Assembly (NCBI RefSeq): GCF_013314535.1
Contig: NZ_JABUAE010000002.1
Span: forward strand, 340,243 to 404,242
Source: Bacillus sp. Xin1
GTDB taxonomy: Bacteria; Bacillota; Bacilli; Bacillales; Bacillaceae_G
Direction of reading: 5' to 3'
Length of the DNA: 64,000 nucleotides
Shown: positions 1-8,754 of the stretch, in pieces
Layout of the letters: every line of letters begins with the position of its first letter
Numbering within the stretch: position 1 is the first letter of the stretch
Translations under genes and position numbers: made by a program
The notes under the pieces: generated by a model
Told to the model about the DNA's origin: nothing
Databases searched by the model: none
The model's input: the letters and a program-made list of their open reading frames with translations, nothing else

Positions 1-78
1 TTATTTTAAAATTAAGTAGTTTAAAATACAACGCATTTAAAAAGTTAAATGAGAAGTTTTCTAATATTTAAGTAATAA

Positions 79-119
79 AAAGATGGTTTTGGTGTTATAC
101 CGAAACCATCTTTTTTTTG
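79..119. terminator. bidirectional rho-independent terminator
   Basis: A 13-bp stem (81-93 pairing with 99-111, one G-U pair) is followed by eight T on the + strand and, read from the minus strand, also by a T-rich tail. It probably ends the gene upstream of the window and also ypzI, which reads towards it. Confidence 0.85.
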
Positions 120-177
120 CGTTCATTGAGAATGTAATCTTACACTGGATTTTCGTAAAGTAAGAACTATTTTACTT

Positions 178-312
178 TTAATGCTGATTTTGCTTACGTG
201 CTTGCTCTGGTGTATCAAGACCCGTTGCACCAGGATATTGTAATGATTGATTACGATCCGATTCAACGCGGCGTGATTGTTTCAATTTTTTTTCTTGGCG
301 GTCTTTTCCCAT
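178..312 (-). CDS. ypzI: YpzI family small protein
   Basis: A 44-residue highly charged protein beginning MGKDRQEKK and ending KQNQH, with a central RRVESDR...YPGATGLDTPEQARKQ segment. The pattern and its place beside yphA match the YpzI family of Bacillus. A strong ribosome binding site (gaggaggtg) lies just upstream of the ATG on the minus strand. Function is unknown. It has no membrane segment or cysteine. Identity rests on recalled family sequence and synteny. Confidence 0.8.
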   Translation of the reverse strand: MGKDRQEKKLKQSRRVESDRNQSLQYPGATGLDTPEQARKQNQH

Positions 313-431
313 TGCTACATGCACCTCCTCAATAGAAAGTGTTGCTGTTATTAGAAAAAACTATGCAAAAAGAAGAAAAGGATTAGTTTTCATAAAAAGT
401 TCCCATAATGGAAATGATAGGAGGAGAAAAT

Positions 432-1031
432 ATGGAGGGAAGTTATTTTTATTTCATAGCGTGGATGGGCTGGATTGTTACAACATTTTTTTTGAAAAAA
501 GATGAAATTCGTTGGAAAGTAAGTGCTGTTATATTGGTATTTATTATTTGTTCACAAATTACTGTATATATTGCTTCTTTCACCGTATCAGTAAATGCTC
601 TTATACTGGGTGTTATTTCTTTTTTAGGGATTGCTCTATATTCTATATGGAAAAAAATATACGCTTTATTGTCGGCACTTATTATTGCTATGTTATACAC
701 AAGTTTTCATTTATTAGGGGTGTATGATCCGGTTTGGATTGTTATTGATCGAACTTGGATGTTGGGCGGTGCTCTTGTTTATGCATCAATTTTATTACAT
801 CGAGATCGTTTATTGCGTCTATGTTCTTTATACGCGGGAGCATTACAAGGTGAAATACTGGTAACATTTATTTTTCGCAGGCTTCATTTTCCATATGAAT
901 TTGGTAGTTTGGCATTTTTTGATAGCATTGCTGTTTCTACACTACTTGTTATGGTCACGTCTTATATCGTAAAAATATCAGCATATAGAGGACAATTTAG
1001 AAAAAAACATGTAAAAGAAAGGCAAGGATAA
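432..1031 (+). CDS. yphA: YphA family multipass membrane protein
   Basis: A 199-residue, very hydrophobic protein with about six predicted membrane segments and a basic C-terminal tail (FRKKHVKERQG). The start at ATG 432 is chosen because ggaggag lies at the right spacing; ATG 408 has no such site. The resulting length is the one I recall for B. subtilis YphA. It is the first gene of a tight three-gene unit with the YIEGIA protein (3-nt gap) and its small partner, which suggests one membrane complex. Homologues are associated with sporulation; molecular function is unknown. Confidence 0.8.
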   Translation: MEGSYFYFIAWMGWIVTTFFLKKDEIRWKVSAVILVFIICSQITVYIASFTVSVNALILGVISFLGIALYSIWKKIYALLSALIIAMLYTSFHLLGVYDPVWIVIDRTWMLGGALVYASILLHRDRLLRLCSLYAGALQGEILVTFIFRRLHFPYEFGSLAFFDSIAVSTLLVMVTSYIVKISAYRGQFRKKHVKERQG

Positions 1032-1034
1032 TAC

Positions 1035-1928
1035 ATGACTGAATATACATCAGCCATTTTATGTGGCGTCATTGCTGGAACAGTAACGCGAATTTTGATG
1101 CTTCGTACAGATACAAGGCAGTATCCGACACGTTTACATGGAAAAATCATTCACATTGCTATGGGGTTAATAGCAGCAGCCTTAGGTGCAATTGCTATTC
1201 CATCTATTTTGAAGAAAGATTTTTCCGCAATTACTTTCTTGACTTTGGCTGCGTCTCAATTTCGAGATGTTCGAAATATGGAAAGAAATACATTGCAACA
1301 ACTTGATGGATATGAACTTGTACCACGTGGAAACACGTATATTGAGGGAATCGCATTAGTATTTGAAAGTCGTAACTATTTAGCGATGTTAACATCATTT
1401 GCGACAACATTTGCATATATAGGATTTCATTCATGGATTGCTGGGGTAGTGGCTGGATTAATAGGTTTTTTTATTGCCAAAACATTAATGTCTGGTAAAA
1501 GGTTACGTGATCTTGTGGACGTTGAGCATGTGCCTCTTCGTTTTGAAGGAGCAGGATTATATATTGATAACATTTATATTATGAATATTGGATTACCAGC
1601 AAGGCAAGATGAAATTATGAAGTACGGAATGGGCTTTATTTTAAAACCTAAGTCTATCGATGCAAGGGTAACAATTTCGAATCTTGGACAACGACAGGCA
1701 ATTTTGCATGATGTCTCTGTTGCATTAGGTATATTCAGGGATTCTGGAACCCCAGCGTTAGTCCCGTTAGCTAAGCGTGACTTAGAAGATGGAAGAGTAG
1801 GGATATTTGTACTCCCACAAGATCAAGATGTAAAAAAAGCGATTGCTGTAATAGGAAATGTACCAACACTAGAAAGTGCAGTTCATATGTCATCAGAGGC
1901 TCCAAAAGGAAGGGGAGATTTACGATGA
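1035..1928 (+). CDS. yphB: YIEGIA family sporulation membrane protein (YphB/SeaA-like)
   Basis: A 297-residue protein. The N-terminal half has membrane segments (about residues 5-20, 35-60, 115-155) and the diagnostic YIEGIA motif near residue 98. The C-terminal ~130 residues look soluble (ARVTISNLGQRQAILHDVS, FVLPQDQD). B. subtilis YphB, also called SeaA, is a spore-envelope protein in the same position between yphA and der, and I transfer that role by synteny. The stop overlaps the start of the next gene by 4 nt (ATGATG), implying translational coupling. Confidence 0.8.
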   Translation: MTEYTSAILCGVIAGTVTRILMLRTDTRQYPTRLHGKIIHIAMGLIAAALGAIAIPSILKKDFSAITFLTLAASQFRDVRNMERNTLQQLDGYELVPRGNTYIEGIALVFESRNYLAMLTSFATTFAYIGFHSWIAGVVAGLIGFFIAKTLMSGKRLRDLVDVEHVPLRFEGAGLYIDNIYIMNIGLPARQDEIMKYGMGFILKPKSIDARVTISNLGQRQAILHDVSVALGIFRDSGTPALVPLAKRDLEDGRVGIFVLPQDQDVKKAIAVIGNVPTLESAVHMSSEAPKGRGDLR

Positions 1929-2110
1929 TGTTAGAAAGCTATATTCTTGCTGTAATTACAACGACGCCAGAAAAATTTGGTGGGGGAGCACCTTTATTTA
2001 TATGTGAATCGAAAGAAGAAATGGAGTTTGTAGCAAATAATTTAGAAGCGATTCTAGACGGGATTGCCCATCGCTTACAAGAGAATGTATATATTATTGT
2101 GAAACATTAG
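1925..2110 (+). CDS. small partner ('capping complex subunit') of YIEGIA protein
   Basis: A 61-residue soluble protein (YILAVITTTPEKFGGGAPLFICES...) overlapping the end of the YIEGIA gene by 4 nt. A ggggag site precedes ATG 1925 by 6 nt; ATG 1928 is an alternative. Small proteins of this kind, encoded next to YIEGIA genes, are named capping complex subunits in genome annotation. I see no catalytic motif. Partnership with the upstream membrane protein is inferred from overlap and co-occurrence. Confidence 0.7.
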   Translation: MMLESYILAVITTTPEKFGGGAPLFICESKEEMEFVANNLEAILDGIAHRLQENVYIIVKH

Positions 2111-2126
2111 TAACATGTGATATAAT
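2097..2126 (+). promoter_or_regulatory. putative SigA promoter upstream of der
   Basis: TTGTGA at 2097-2102, an 18-bp gap, then TATAAT at 2121-2126, inside and just after the end of the upstream gene. Predicted transcription would start near 2133 and run through the hairpin at 2170-2196 before reaching der. Confidence 0.45.
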
Positions 2127-2169
2127 ATGAGGTGTTTTGATATGATGAGAAATATTCTGGAATGCAAAT

Positions 2170-2196
2170 CCCTTCTTGCACAAAGAAGGGTTTTTT
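2170..2196 (+). terminator. rho-independent terminator between the yphA unit and der
   Basis: An 8-bp stem (cccttctt with aagaaggg) followed by TTTTTT. It ends the yphA-yphB unit. Because a plausible promoter lies upstream of it, it might also act on der transcription. Confidence 0.8.
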
Positions 2197-2234
2197 ACAT
2201 AATAAACAGAAGCAAGTTGAAAGGATGAAATGAT

Positions 2235-3545
2235 ATGCCGAAACCAGTAGTTGCAATAGTAGGGCGCCCGAACGTAGGGAAATCTACTATTTTCAATAGA
2301 ATTGTTGGAGAGAGAGTTTCAATTGTAGAAGATATCCCTGGGGTAACACGAGATCGTATTTATAGTGCCGGTGAATGGTTAAATCATGAATTTAACATTA
2401 TTGATACAGGTGGAATTGATATTGGAGACGAGCCGTTTTTGACACAAATTCGTCAACAAGCAGAAGTTGCGATTGATGAAGCGGATGTTATCATTTTTAT
2501 GACAAATGGCCGCGATGGTGTAACAGCTGCAGATGAAGAAGTGGCAAAGATTTTATATCGTTCTAAAAAGCCGGTTGTACTTGCAGTAAATAAAGTGGAT
2601 AATCCTGAGATGCGTAATGATATTTATGATTTTTATGCATTAGGATTTGGTGAACCATTCCCAATTTCAGGTACACACGGATTAGGTTTAGGTGATTTAT
2701 TAGACGAAGCAGCAAAGCATTTTCCAAAAATTGAAGAAGAAGCATATGATGACGAGACAATTCGTTTCTCATTAATTGGCCGCCCAAATGTAGGGAAATC
2801 TTCACTAGTAAATGCATTGCTTGGTCAAGAACGTGTAATCGTAAGTAACGTAGCGGGAACAACACGTGATGCTGTCGATACACCATATAGTAAAGATGAT
2901 CAAGATTACGTTATTATTGATACAGCTGGTATGCGTAAAAAAGGAAAAGTATATGAGAGTACAGAAAAGTATAGTGTACTTCGTGCACTAAGAGCGATTG
3001 AACGCTCTGACGTTGTCTTAGTTGTTTTAGACGGTGAAGAAGGAATTATTGAGCAAGATAAAAAGATTGCTGGTTATGCACATGACTCAGGACGAGCTGT
3101 TATTATTGTTGTGAATAAATGGGATGCAGTTAAAAAGGACGAAAAGACAATGAAAGCATTTGAAGAAAATATTCGTGCGCATTTCCAATTCTTAGATTAT
3201 GCACCGATTGTATTCTTATCTGCGAAAACGAAGAAACGTACACAGACATTATTACCAGTTATTAATGAAGTAAACGAAAGTCATAGCATTCGCGTACAAA
3301 CGAACGTATTAAATGACGTAATTATGGATGCGGTAGCAATGAATCCAACACCAACACATAACGGTAGTCGTCTGAAAATCTTCTATGCAACACAAGTTGC
3401 GGTGAAACCACCGACATTTGTTGTCTTTGTAAATGATCCAGAATTAATGCATTTTTCATATGAACGTTTCTTGAAGAATCGTTTACGTGAGTCATTTGGC
3501 TTTGTAGGAACGCCAATTCGAATTATTTCTAGAGCAAGAGACTAA
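2235..3545 (+). CDS. der: ribosome-assembly GTPase Der (EngA)
   Basis: A 436-residue tandem GTPase required for maturation of the 50S ribosomal subunit. It carries two GRPNVGKS P-loops (residues 10-17 and about 182-189), their switch motifs (DTGG, DTAG), NKVD and NKWD guanine-recognition motifs, and a C-terminal KH-like domain. Length and order are typical of the essential family. ATG 2235 is preceded by aaggatg. gpsA follows after 18 nt and is probably co-transcribed, as in B. subtilis. Confidence 0.97.
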   Translation: MPKPVVAIVGRPNVGKSTIFNRIVGERVSIVEDIPGVTRDRIYSAGEWLNHEFNIIDTGGIDIGDEPFLTQIRQQAEVAIDEADVIIFMTNGRDGVTAADEEVAKILYRSKKPVVLAVNKVDNPEMRNDIYDFYALGFGEPFPISGTHGLGLGDLLDEAAKHFPKIEEEAYDDETIRFSLIGRPNVGKSSLVNALLGQERVIVSNVAGTTRDAVDTPYSKDDQDYVIIDTAGMRKKGKVYESTEKYSVLRALRAIERSDVVLVVLDGEEGIIEQDKKIAGYAHDSGRAVIIVVNKWDAVKKDEKTMKAFEENIRAHFQFLDYAPIVFLSAKTKKRTQTLLPVINEVNESHSIRVQTNVLNDVIMDAVAMNPTPTHNGSRLKIFYATQVAVKPPTFVVFVNDPELMHFSYERFLKNRLRESFGFVGTPIRIISRARD

Positions 3546-3563
3546 TGGAGAGGATGTGATTTT

Positions 3564-4586
3564 ATGAAAAAAATCACAGTAGTAGGAGCAGGTAGCTGGG
3601 GAACAGCGTTAGCGATGGTATTAGCTGACAATGGTCATGATGTACGTATTTGGGGAAATCGTTCTGAGCTAATGAATGAAATCAATATGAAACATGAGAA
3701 CAGTCGATACCTTCCAGGAATTACATTGCCAAGCACAATCGTAGCCTACTCTTCTTTAGAGGAAGCATTAGTAGATGTAGATACAGTACTTTTAGTTGTA
3801 CCGACGAAAGCGTACCGAGAAGTATTGCAAGACATGAAAAAATTTGTTTCAGGACCGATGACTTGGATTCATGCAAGTAAAGGGATTGAACCAGGAACTT
3901 CGAAACGTATTTCGGAAATGATTGAAGAAGAAATTCCAGCGCATCTTATTCGAGATGTCGTTGTTTTATCAGGACCGAGTCATGCAGAAGAGGTAGGACT
4001 TCGTCAAGCTACAACGGTTACTGCTGCAGCGAAGCGTATGGAAGCGGCTGAAGAAGTACAAGACTTATTTATGAATAGTTATTTCAGGGTGTATACGAAT
4101 CCAGATATCGTTGGAGTAGAACTTGGTGGAGCGCTAAAAAATATTATCGCATTAGCCGCCGGCATAACAGATGGCCTCGGATTAGGGGATAATGCAAAAG
4201 CAGCTCTTATGACACGTGGTTTAACGGAAATTGCGCGTTTAGGAAGAAAAATGGGCGGCAATCCGTTAACATTTGCTGGTTTAACAGGAATGGGTGACTT
4301 GATTGTAACTTGTACAAGTGTCCATAGCCGAAATTGGCGCGCGGGAAATATGCTTGGTAAAGGATATTCATTAGAAGAAGTATTAGATAGTATGGGTATG
4401 GTAGTTGAAGGTGTACGAACAACGAAAGCGGCATACGAAATGGCTGAGAAAATGGAAGTGGAAATGCCGATTACGTCAGCTTTATATGATGTGCTATTCA
4501 ATGGGAATAATGTGAAAGATGCAGTAGGATCATTGATGGGGCGTGTTCGTAAACATGAAGTTGAAGCAATACCCGATTTATTATAA
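3564..4586 (+). CDS. gpsA: glycerol-3-phosphate dehydrogenase [NAD(P)+]
   Basis: A 340-residue enzyme that reduces dihydroxyacetone phosphate to sn-glycerol 3-phosphate, the backbone of membrane phospholipids. The N-terminal Rossmann fold shows GAGSWGTALA at residues 8-17. The C-terminal helical domain holds the catalytic-lysine segment GGALKNIIALAAG near residue 190 and LTGMGDLIVTC. A gaggatgtg site precedes the ATG. It lies directly behind der and is followed by a strong terminator. Confidence 0.97.
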   Translation: MKKITVVGAGSWGTALAMVLADNGHDVRIWGNRSELMNEINMKHENSRYLPGITLPSTIVAYSSLEEALVDVDTVLLVVPTKAYREVLQDMKKFVSGPMTWIHASKGIEPGTSKRISEMIEEEIPAHLIRDVVVLSGPSHAEEVGLRQATTVTAAAKRMEAAEEVQDLFMNSYFRVYTNPDIVGVELGGALKNIIALAAGITDGLGLGDNAKAALMTRGLTEIARLGRKMGGNPLTFAGLTGMGDLIVTCTSVHSRNWRAGNMLGKGYSLEEVLDSMGMVVEGVRTTKAAYEMAEKMEVEMPITSALYDVLFNGNNVKDAVGSLMGRVRKHEVEAIPDLL

Positions 4587-4589
4587 GTA

Positions 4590-4637
4590 AAAGCTGTATG
4601 CGTGCAAAAAAAGCACGTATACAGCTTTTTGTTTTTC
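4590..4637 (+). terminator. terminator of der-gpsA
   Basis: A 16-bp stem (4590-4605 with 4612-4627, one mismatch) with a seven-A loop followed by a T-rich tract. Confidence 0.9.
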
Positions 4638-4704
4638 TGGGGCTTTTCACCATTTGTTTCTTTTTGCATAGGATGGAGTGTAAATTGAAGAGAGGGTGAA
4701 GGGA

Positions 4705-4956
4705 ATGGATAATAACATTTTCAATAATATTGAGAAAGAAGCGAAAGTAAATAAAGATGATATTTTTAAATTAGCATCATCTGTACAAAACGCAAATTTA
4801 CGTGATGAAAAAGTACTACGTCAATTAATTCATCAAGTTGCAACAATGGCGGGAAGAGAGGTACCAAAAGAACAAGAAAATCAAATTGTAAAAGCAATTA
4901 TTAATAATAATATGCCGGCGGACTTTAGCTCGTTAAGTAAGATGTTTAAAAAATAA
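4705..4956 (+). CDS. stage VI sporulation protein F-like protein
   Basis: An 83-residue helical protein (IFNNIEKEAKVNKDDIFKLA..., NNNMPADFSSLSKMFKK) that matches the SpoVIF family, small proteins acting in late spore coat assembly. The start at ATG 4705 fits the agagggtg site; the GTG at 4696 lies inside that site. B. subtilis SpoVIF (YjcC) is encoded elsewhere, so this may be a paralogue. Function is inferred from family resemblance only. Confidence 0.7.
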   Translation: MDNNIFNNIEKEAKVNKDDIFKLASSVQNANLRDEKVLRQLIHQVATMAGREVPKEQENQIVKAIINNNMPADFSSLSKMFKK

Positions 4957-5038
4957 AGTTTGAGAAACAAAGGATTCGAGGGTTGCATACGATAGCTATG
5001 AAAATGGAAATGGAGCTGTTTGTGGGCATATTTGGTCA

Positions 5039-5077
5039 ACCGAAGCGAATGGGATACATTCGCTTCGGTTTTATTTT
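5039..5077 (+). terminator. terminator downstream of the SpoVIF-like gene
   Basis: A perfect 12-bp stem (accgaagcgaat with attcgcttcggt) around a 7-nt loop, then TTTATTTTT. Confidence 0.9.
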
Positions 5078-5243
5078 TGTTTTCTCATGGCGTGGGGCAG
5101 AAAAAGGATTTGACCGCTTCTATGCATGGCCGGATATTCTCACCCACCCTAAAAAGAAGAATCTTATATTATTTTCTATTTGTTTAAAATTTTTAATTTG
5201 TTAAAATAATATAAAAACAGATTAATAATTAAGGAGTGTGCCT

Positions 5244-5447
5244 ATGTCTGAAGGACTGATAAAAATGTGGTTTTCTTTAGGAGCTATGGGATTTATGTTT
5301 ATTGCGGTAGTTTTTATTTTATTAAGTAGACATAAAATGAAGAATAAAATTTTGAAAGGGATTACAGCAGGTATTGCCTATACACTTATGATTGTATCTG
5401 GGATTGTTATTTTCCTTGTAGTGTTTAGTGGACCGGTTGAACAATAA
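5244..5447 (+). CDS. yphE: DUF2768 membrane protein YphE
   Basis: A 67-residue protein with two membrane segments (about residues 8-28 and 40-60) separated by a basic loop (SRHKMKNK). ATG 5244 is chosen because aaggag sits 7 nt upstream; the GTG at 5238 overlaps that site. Length, topology and position between the der-gpsA block and yphF match YphE (DUF2768). Function is unknown. Confidence 0.75.
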   Translation: MSEGLIKMWFSLGAMGFMFIAVVFILLSRHKMKNKILKGITAGIAYTLMIVSGIVIFLVVFSGPVEQ

Positions 5448-5556
5448 GAATGAATGGTCAGCACGCTTTATTTTCGGATAGAATGTGAGGAGATAGGCGG
5501 AGATGTGTAAACGAGTTGTAATGGATGGGATTGAGAAAATAAAGGATGGATTGCCT

Positions 5557-6267
5557 GTGAAAAAACCCTATATTATTTTAATATTTTGTTGTATAAGCCT
5601 TTTATCAGGATGTATGTATCCTAGTGAAAATATGAAACAAAATGCTGTCCCTTATGAAGATCAGTTACAAGCTGTTCAAAAGGCAGTCAATACATATAAG
5701 GAACAAAATGCGGGCTTATTACCGATTAAAACGCGTGATATGAATACACCAATTTATCAAAAGTACCCCATTGATTTTCAAAAAATTGCACCACGTTATA
5801 TACAAGAAGCACCTGGAAATGCATATGAGAGTGGTGGAGTGTATCAATATGTATTAGTAGATGTAGAAACAAATCCAACGGTAAAGTTACTTGATGTCAG
5901 AATGGCGGAACAAATACGAGATGTCCAGTTGAAGTTACAAATGTATCGCGATGATCATCAATATCCTCCTTTTAAAAAGGTTATTGCAGACGGTGTTTAT
6001 GAACTGGATTTTAAAAAAATGGGATATAAAGATGTGCCGCAAGTGACAAGTCCGTATTCTGGAAGAGGATTGCCGCTTGTAATCAATGAAAAAGGAGAGA
6101 TTTTTGTTGATTATCGAATGGATTTATATGAAATGTTACAAAAAAATGGAGAAAAAATGAAAGAGGGGGAAGATATTCGGAGTATACTTTTAAAAGATAC
6201 GCCATTTGTGCCTGCATACTCTTTACCGTATACAGTAAAAAACGGAGAACCAATTTTTTTTAAATGA
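5557..6267 (+). CDS. yphF: YphF-like lipoprotein
   Basis: A predicted 236-residue membrane-anchored lipoprotein. It starts with a short basic N-terminus, a hydrophobic stretch and the lipobox LLSGC (cysteine near residue 19). GTG 5557 is preferred because aaaggatgga precedes it and it gives a normal signal peptide; the upstream GTG at 5503 would put 18 charged residues in front. The remainder is soluble, with two similar halves (DMNTPIYQKYPIDF and DGVYELDFKKMGY). It resembles B. subtilis YphF of the same locus. Function is unknown. Confidence 0.72.
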   Translation: MKKPYIILIFCCISLLSGCMYPSENMKQNAVPYEDQLQAVQKAVNTYKEQNAGLLPIKTRDMNTPIYQKYPIDFQKIAPRYIQEAPGNAYESGGVYQYVLVDVETNPTVKLLDVRMAEQIRDVQLKLQMYRDDHQYPPFKKVIADGVYELDFKKMGYKDVPQVTSPYSGRGLPLVINEKGEIFVDYRMDLYEMLQKNGEKMKEGEDIRSILLKDTPFVPAYSLPYTVKNGEPIFFK

Positions 6268-6276
6268 TAAGTCATG

Positions 6277-6318
6277 AACCTTTCTTTTAGCGAATAAGTT
6301 CTAGAAGAAAGGTTTTTT
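6277..6318 (+). terminator. terminator of yphF
   Basis: A 14-bp stem (6277-6290 with 6301-6314, one G-U pair) with a 10-nt loop, then a run of T. Confidence 0.85.
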
Positions 6319-6365
6319 CATGTAATACAACTTATGATGAAAACAAAAAAGTTCCTTTTAAATAG

Positions 6366-6395
6366 TCATATGAATTTAGGACAAAATCATATGAT
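6366..6395 (+). promoter_or_regulatory. possible SigE-type promoter of spoIVA
   Basis: GTCATAT around 6365-6371 and CATATGAT at 6388-6395 resemble the -35 and -10 elements of the mother-cell sigma factor SigE at about the right spacing. spoIVA is a known SigE target in B. subtilis. Transcription from here would give a leader of about 100 nt. Confidence 0.4.
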
Positions 6396-6505
6396 ATATT
6401 GTCCGCACTTCTAGAATATTTTATATGATAAAAAACATCAATGAAGGCTATTGTATGTAAATACAAACTTGTATTATTCCCAAAAATTTTGAGGGAGGGA
6501 ATCAC

Positions 6506-7984
6506 TTGGAAAAGGTCGATATTTTTAAAGATATTGCTGAGCGCACGGGCGGTGATATTTATTTAGGGGTTGTAGGAGCTGTTCGAACAGGGAAATCAAC
6601 GTTTATTAAAAAATTTATGGAACTTGTTGTTATTCCGAATATCGAAAATGATTCAGATCGTCAAAGAGCACAAGATGAATTACCTCAAAGTGCCGCTGGA
6701 CGTACGATTATGACAACAGAACCAAAATTTGTTCCAAACCAAGCGGTTTCCATCCAGGTTGATGACGGTCTTGAAGTAAATATTCGATTGGTAGATTGTG
6801 TAGGTTATACGGTTCCTGGAGCGAAAGGGTATGAAGATGAGAATGGCCCAAGAATGATCAATACACCTTGGTATGAAGAGCCTATCCCGTTTCATGAGGC
6901 TGCTGAAATTGGAACGCGTAAAGTAATTCAAGAACATTCTACTATTGGGGTTGTCATTACAACGGATGGAACGATTGGAGAAATTCCAAGACGGGATTAT
7001 ATAGAAGCAGAAGAACGTGTGATCAATGAGTTAAAAGAAGTAGGTAAACCATTTATCATGATTATTAATACTGTACAGCCATATCATCCAGATACAGAAA
7101 AGTTACGCCAAAGTTTATCAGAAGAGCATGATATTCCTGTATTGGCAATGAGTGTGGAGAGTTTAAGGGAAACAGATGTTTACAATGTACTTCGCGAAGC
7201 ATTATTTGAATTCCCTGTTTTGGAAGTGAATGTAAATCTACCAAGCTGGGTTATGGTATTAAATGAAGGGCATTGGTTACGTCAAAGTTATCAAGAAGCT
7301 GTTCAAGAGACAGTTAAAGATATAAAACGACTTCGTGATGTAGACCGTGTTGTCTGGCAGTTTAGTCAATATGAGTTTATTGATCGGGCAAGTCTAGCTG
7401 GAATCGATATGGGGCAAGGTGTTGCAGAGATTGACTTATATGCACCTGATGAGTTGTACGATCAAATATTAAAAGAAGTTGTAGGGGTAGAAATTAGAGG
7501 GAAAGATCATTTGTTGAAGTTGATGCTTGATTTTTCTCATGCGAAAACGGAGTATGATCAAGTTTCAGATGCTTTAAGGATGGTCAAACAAACAGGGTAT
7601 GGTGTGGCTGCACCTGCATTAGCTGACATGAGCCTAGATGAGCCGGAAATTATTCGCCACGGATCGCGATTTGGCGTGAAATTAAAGGCCGTTGCACCGT
7701 CGATTCATATGATTAAAGTCGATGTTGAATCTACTTTTGAGCCGATTATTGGTACTGAAAAGCAAAGTGAAGAGCTTGTCCGTTACTTAATGCAAGATTT
7801 TGAGGATGACCCGCTTTCTATATGGAATTCTGATATCTTTGGACGTTCGCTGAGTTCAATTGTTAGAGAAGGGATTCAAGCAAAATTGTCTTTAATGCCT
7901 GAAAATGCACGTTATAAATTAAAAGAAACGCTCGAAAGAATTATTAACGAAGGATCTGGCGGATTGATTGCCATTATTTTATAA
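6506..7984 (+). CDS. spoIVA: stage IV sporulation protein A (coat basement ATPase)
   Basis: A 492-residue ATPase that polymerises on the forespore surface, anchored by SpoVM, to form the platform for coat assembly; it is also needed for cortex formation. Walker A (GAVRTGKS, residues 24-31) and the DCVGY segment near residue 97 mark its GTPase-like fold; the long C-terminus ends ...EGSGGLIAIIL. It starts with TTG 6506 behind a strong gagggagg site. Length equals that of B. subtilis SpoIVA. It is monocistronic, ending at a strong terminator. Confidence 0.97.
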   Translation: MEKVDIFKDIAERTGGDIYLGVVGAVRTGKSTFIKKFMELVVIPNIENDSDRQRAQDELPQSAAGRTIMTTEPKFVPNQAVSIQVDDGLEVNIRLVDCVGYTVPGAKGYEDENGPRMINTPWYEEPIPFHEAAEIGTRKVIQEHSTIGVVITTDGTIGEIPRRDYIEAEERVINELKEVGKPFIMIINTVQPYHPDTEKLRQSLSEEHDIPVLAMSVESLRETDVYNVLREALFEFPVLEVNVNLPSWVMVLNEGHWLRQSYQEAVQETVKDIKRLRDVDRVVWQFSQYEFIDRASLAGIDMGQGVAEIDLYAPDELYDQILKEVVGVEIRGKDHLLKLMLDFSHAKTEYDQVSDALRMVKQTGYGVAAPALADMSLDEPEIIRHGSRFGVKLKAVAPSIHMIKVDVESTFEPIIGTEKQSEELVRYLMQDFEDDPLSIWNSDIFGRSLSSIVREGIQAKLSLMPENARYKLKETLERIINEGSGGLIAIIL

Positions 7985-7985
7985 G

Positions 7986-8023
7986 CAAAAGCTCCCTGAT
8001 TGCAGGGGGCTTTTGTTTTTTTT
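7986..8023 (+). terminator. terminator of spoIVA
   Basis: A 13-bp stem (7986-7998 with 8003-8015, one G-U pair), a 4-nt loop, then a long T run. Confidence 0.9.
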
Positions 8024-8100
8024 ATCCCGGATAAAATACCTACCGCAAAGGAGGAGGACAGGTGGAGAGTGCGCGGTTTGTGATGGGAGTTTCGCTTTAT
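8021..8100 (+). repeat. diverged bcr1-like element (copy F)
   Basis: It starts TTTATCCCG at the spoIVA terminator tail and ends GTTTCGCTTTAT, so TTTAT bounds both ends as in the better copies at 38.3 and 55.2 kb. The interior is not clearly alignable, so this is a weak copy. The rest of the 7985-8357 gap holds AT-rich DNA with a TATAAT at 8227-8232, probably part of the hup promoter region. Confidence 0.4.
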
Positions 8101-8357
8101 AGGGGAGTAACTAGCAAATAAATAGACATTATCTAACACTTTGTAGCATATTGTCAAGTTTCATCGTTTTTTCACATTTTCGTAGTAACAATTTCTTTAA
8201 AAATATTGAATTATACAGGAGAATCGTATAATATAGGCGTTGATAATGATTTATCTACATCTTTGTAGTATAGAATTTGTAAAAATTGCCTACAAATGAA
8301 AGTAAGACTCATTTTATGATCATTATACAGTCTTATCTTTGGGAGGAGGTGAATGGC

Positions 8358-8630
8358 ATGAACAAGACAGATTTAATCAATGCTGTTGCAGAAGCAAGTT
8401 CCCTTTCTAAAAAGGACGCAACAAAAGCAGTTGACGCTGTTTTTGATTCTATCTTAGAAGCTTTAAAACAAGGTGATAAAGTACAATTGATCGGATTCGG
8501 TAACTTCGAAGTTCGTGAGCGTGCGGCTCGTAAAGGACGTAACCCACAAACTGGTGAGGAAATTGAAATCGCTGCAAGTAAAGTACCTGCATTCAAACCT
8601 GGTAAAGCGTTAAAAGATGCGGTTAAATAA
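8358..8630 (+). CDS. hup: DNA-binding protein HU
   Basis: A 90-residue nucleoid-associated protein (HBsu type) that dimerises and bends DNA non-specifically. The family signature [21 protein letters not shown] (split here: GFGNFEV near residue 46, [18 protein letters not shown] after it) and the C-terminal [15 protein letters not shown] are complete. ATG 8358 follows gggaggaggtga; the longer upstream reading lacks a site. It lies between spoIVA and folE as in B. subtilis hbs. Confidence 0.96.
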   Translation: MNKTDLINAVAEASSLSKKDATKAVDAVFDSILEALKQGDKVQLIGFGNFEVRERAARKGRNPQTGEEIEIAASKVPAFKPGKALKDAVK

Positions 8631-8649
8631 TCTTTACATATTAACAGGG

Positions 8650-8686
8650 AAGAAGAGTTTCCTTTTTTGGGGAACTCTTCTTTTTG
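8650..8686 (+). terminator. terminator of hup
   Basis: Stem aagaagagtttcc (8650-8662) with the complementary strand at 8669-8682, loop of six T, followed by five more T. Confidence 0.85.
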
Positions 8687-8754
8687 CTTTTAAAATCATA
8701 AATATGCTAGAATGTGTTCGTATCACTTTTAGGTTTTTCGGGAGGGTTAAGCGG

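Noticed and set aside
4983-5204. 73-codon + strand frame after the SpoVIF-like gene
   Set aside because: It runs through a perfect terminator hairpin, has no ribosome site and no protein-like composition.
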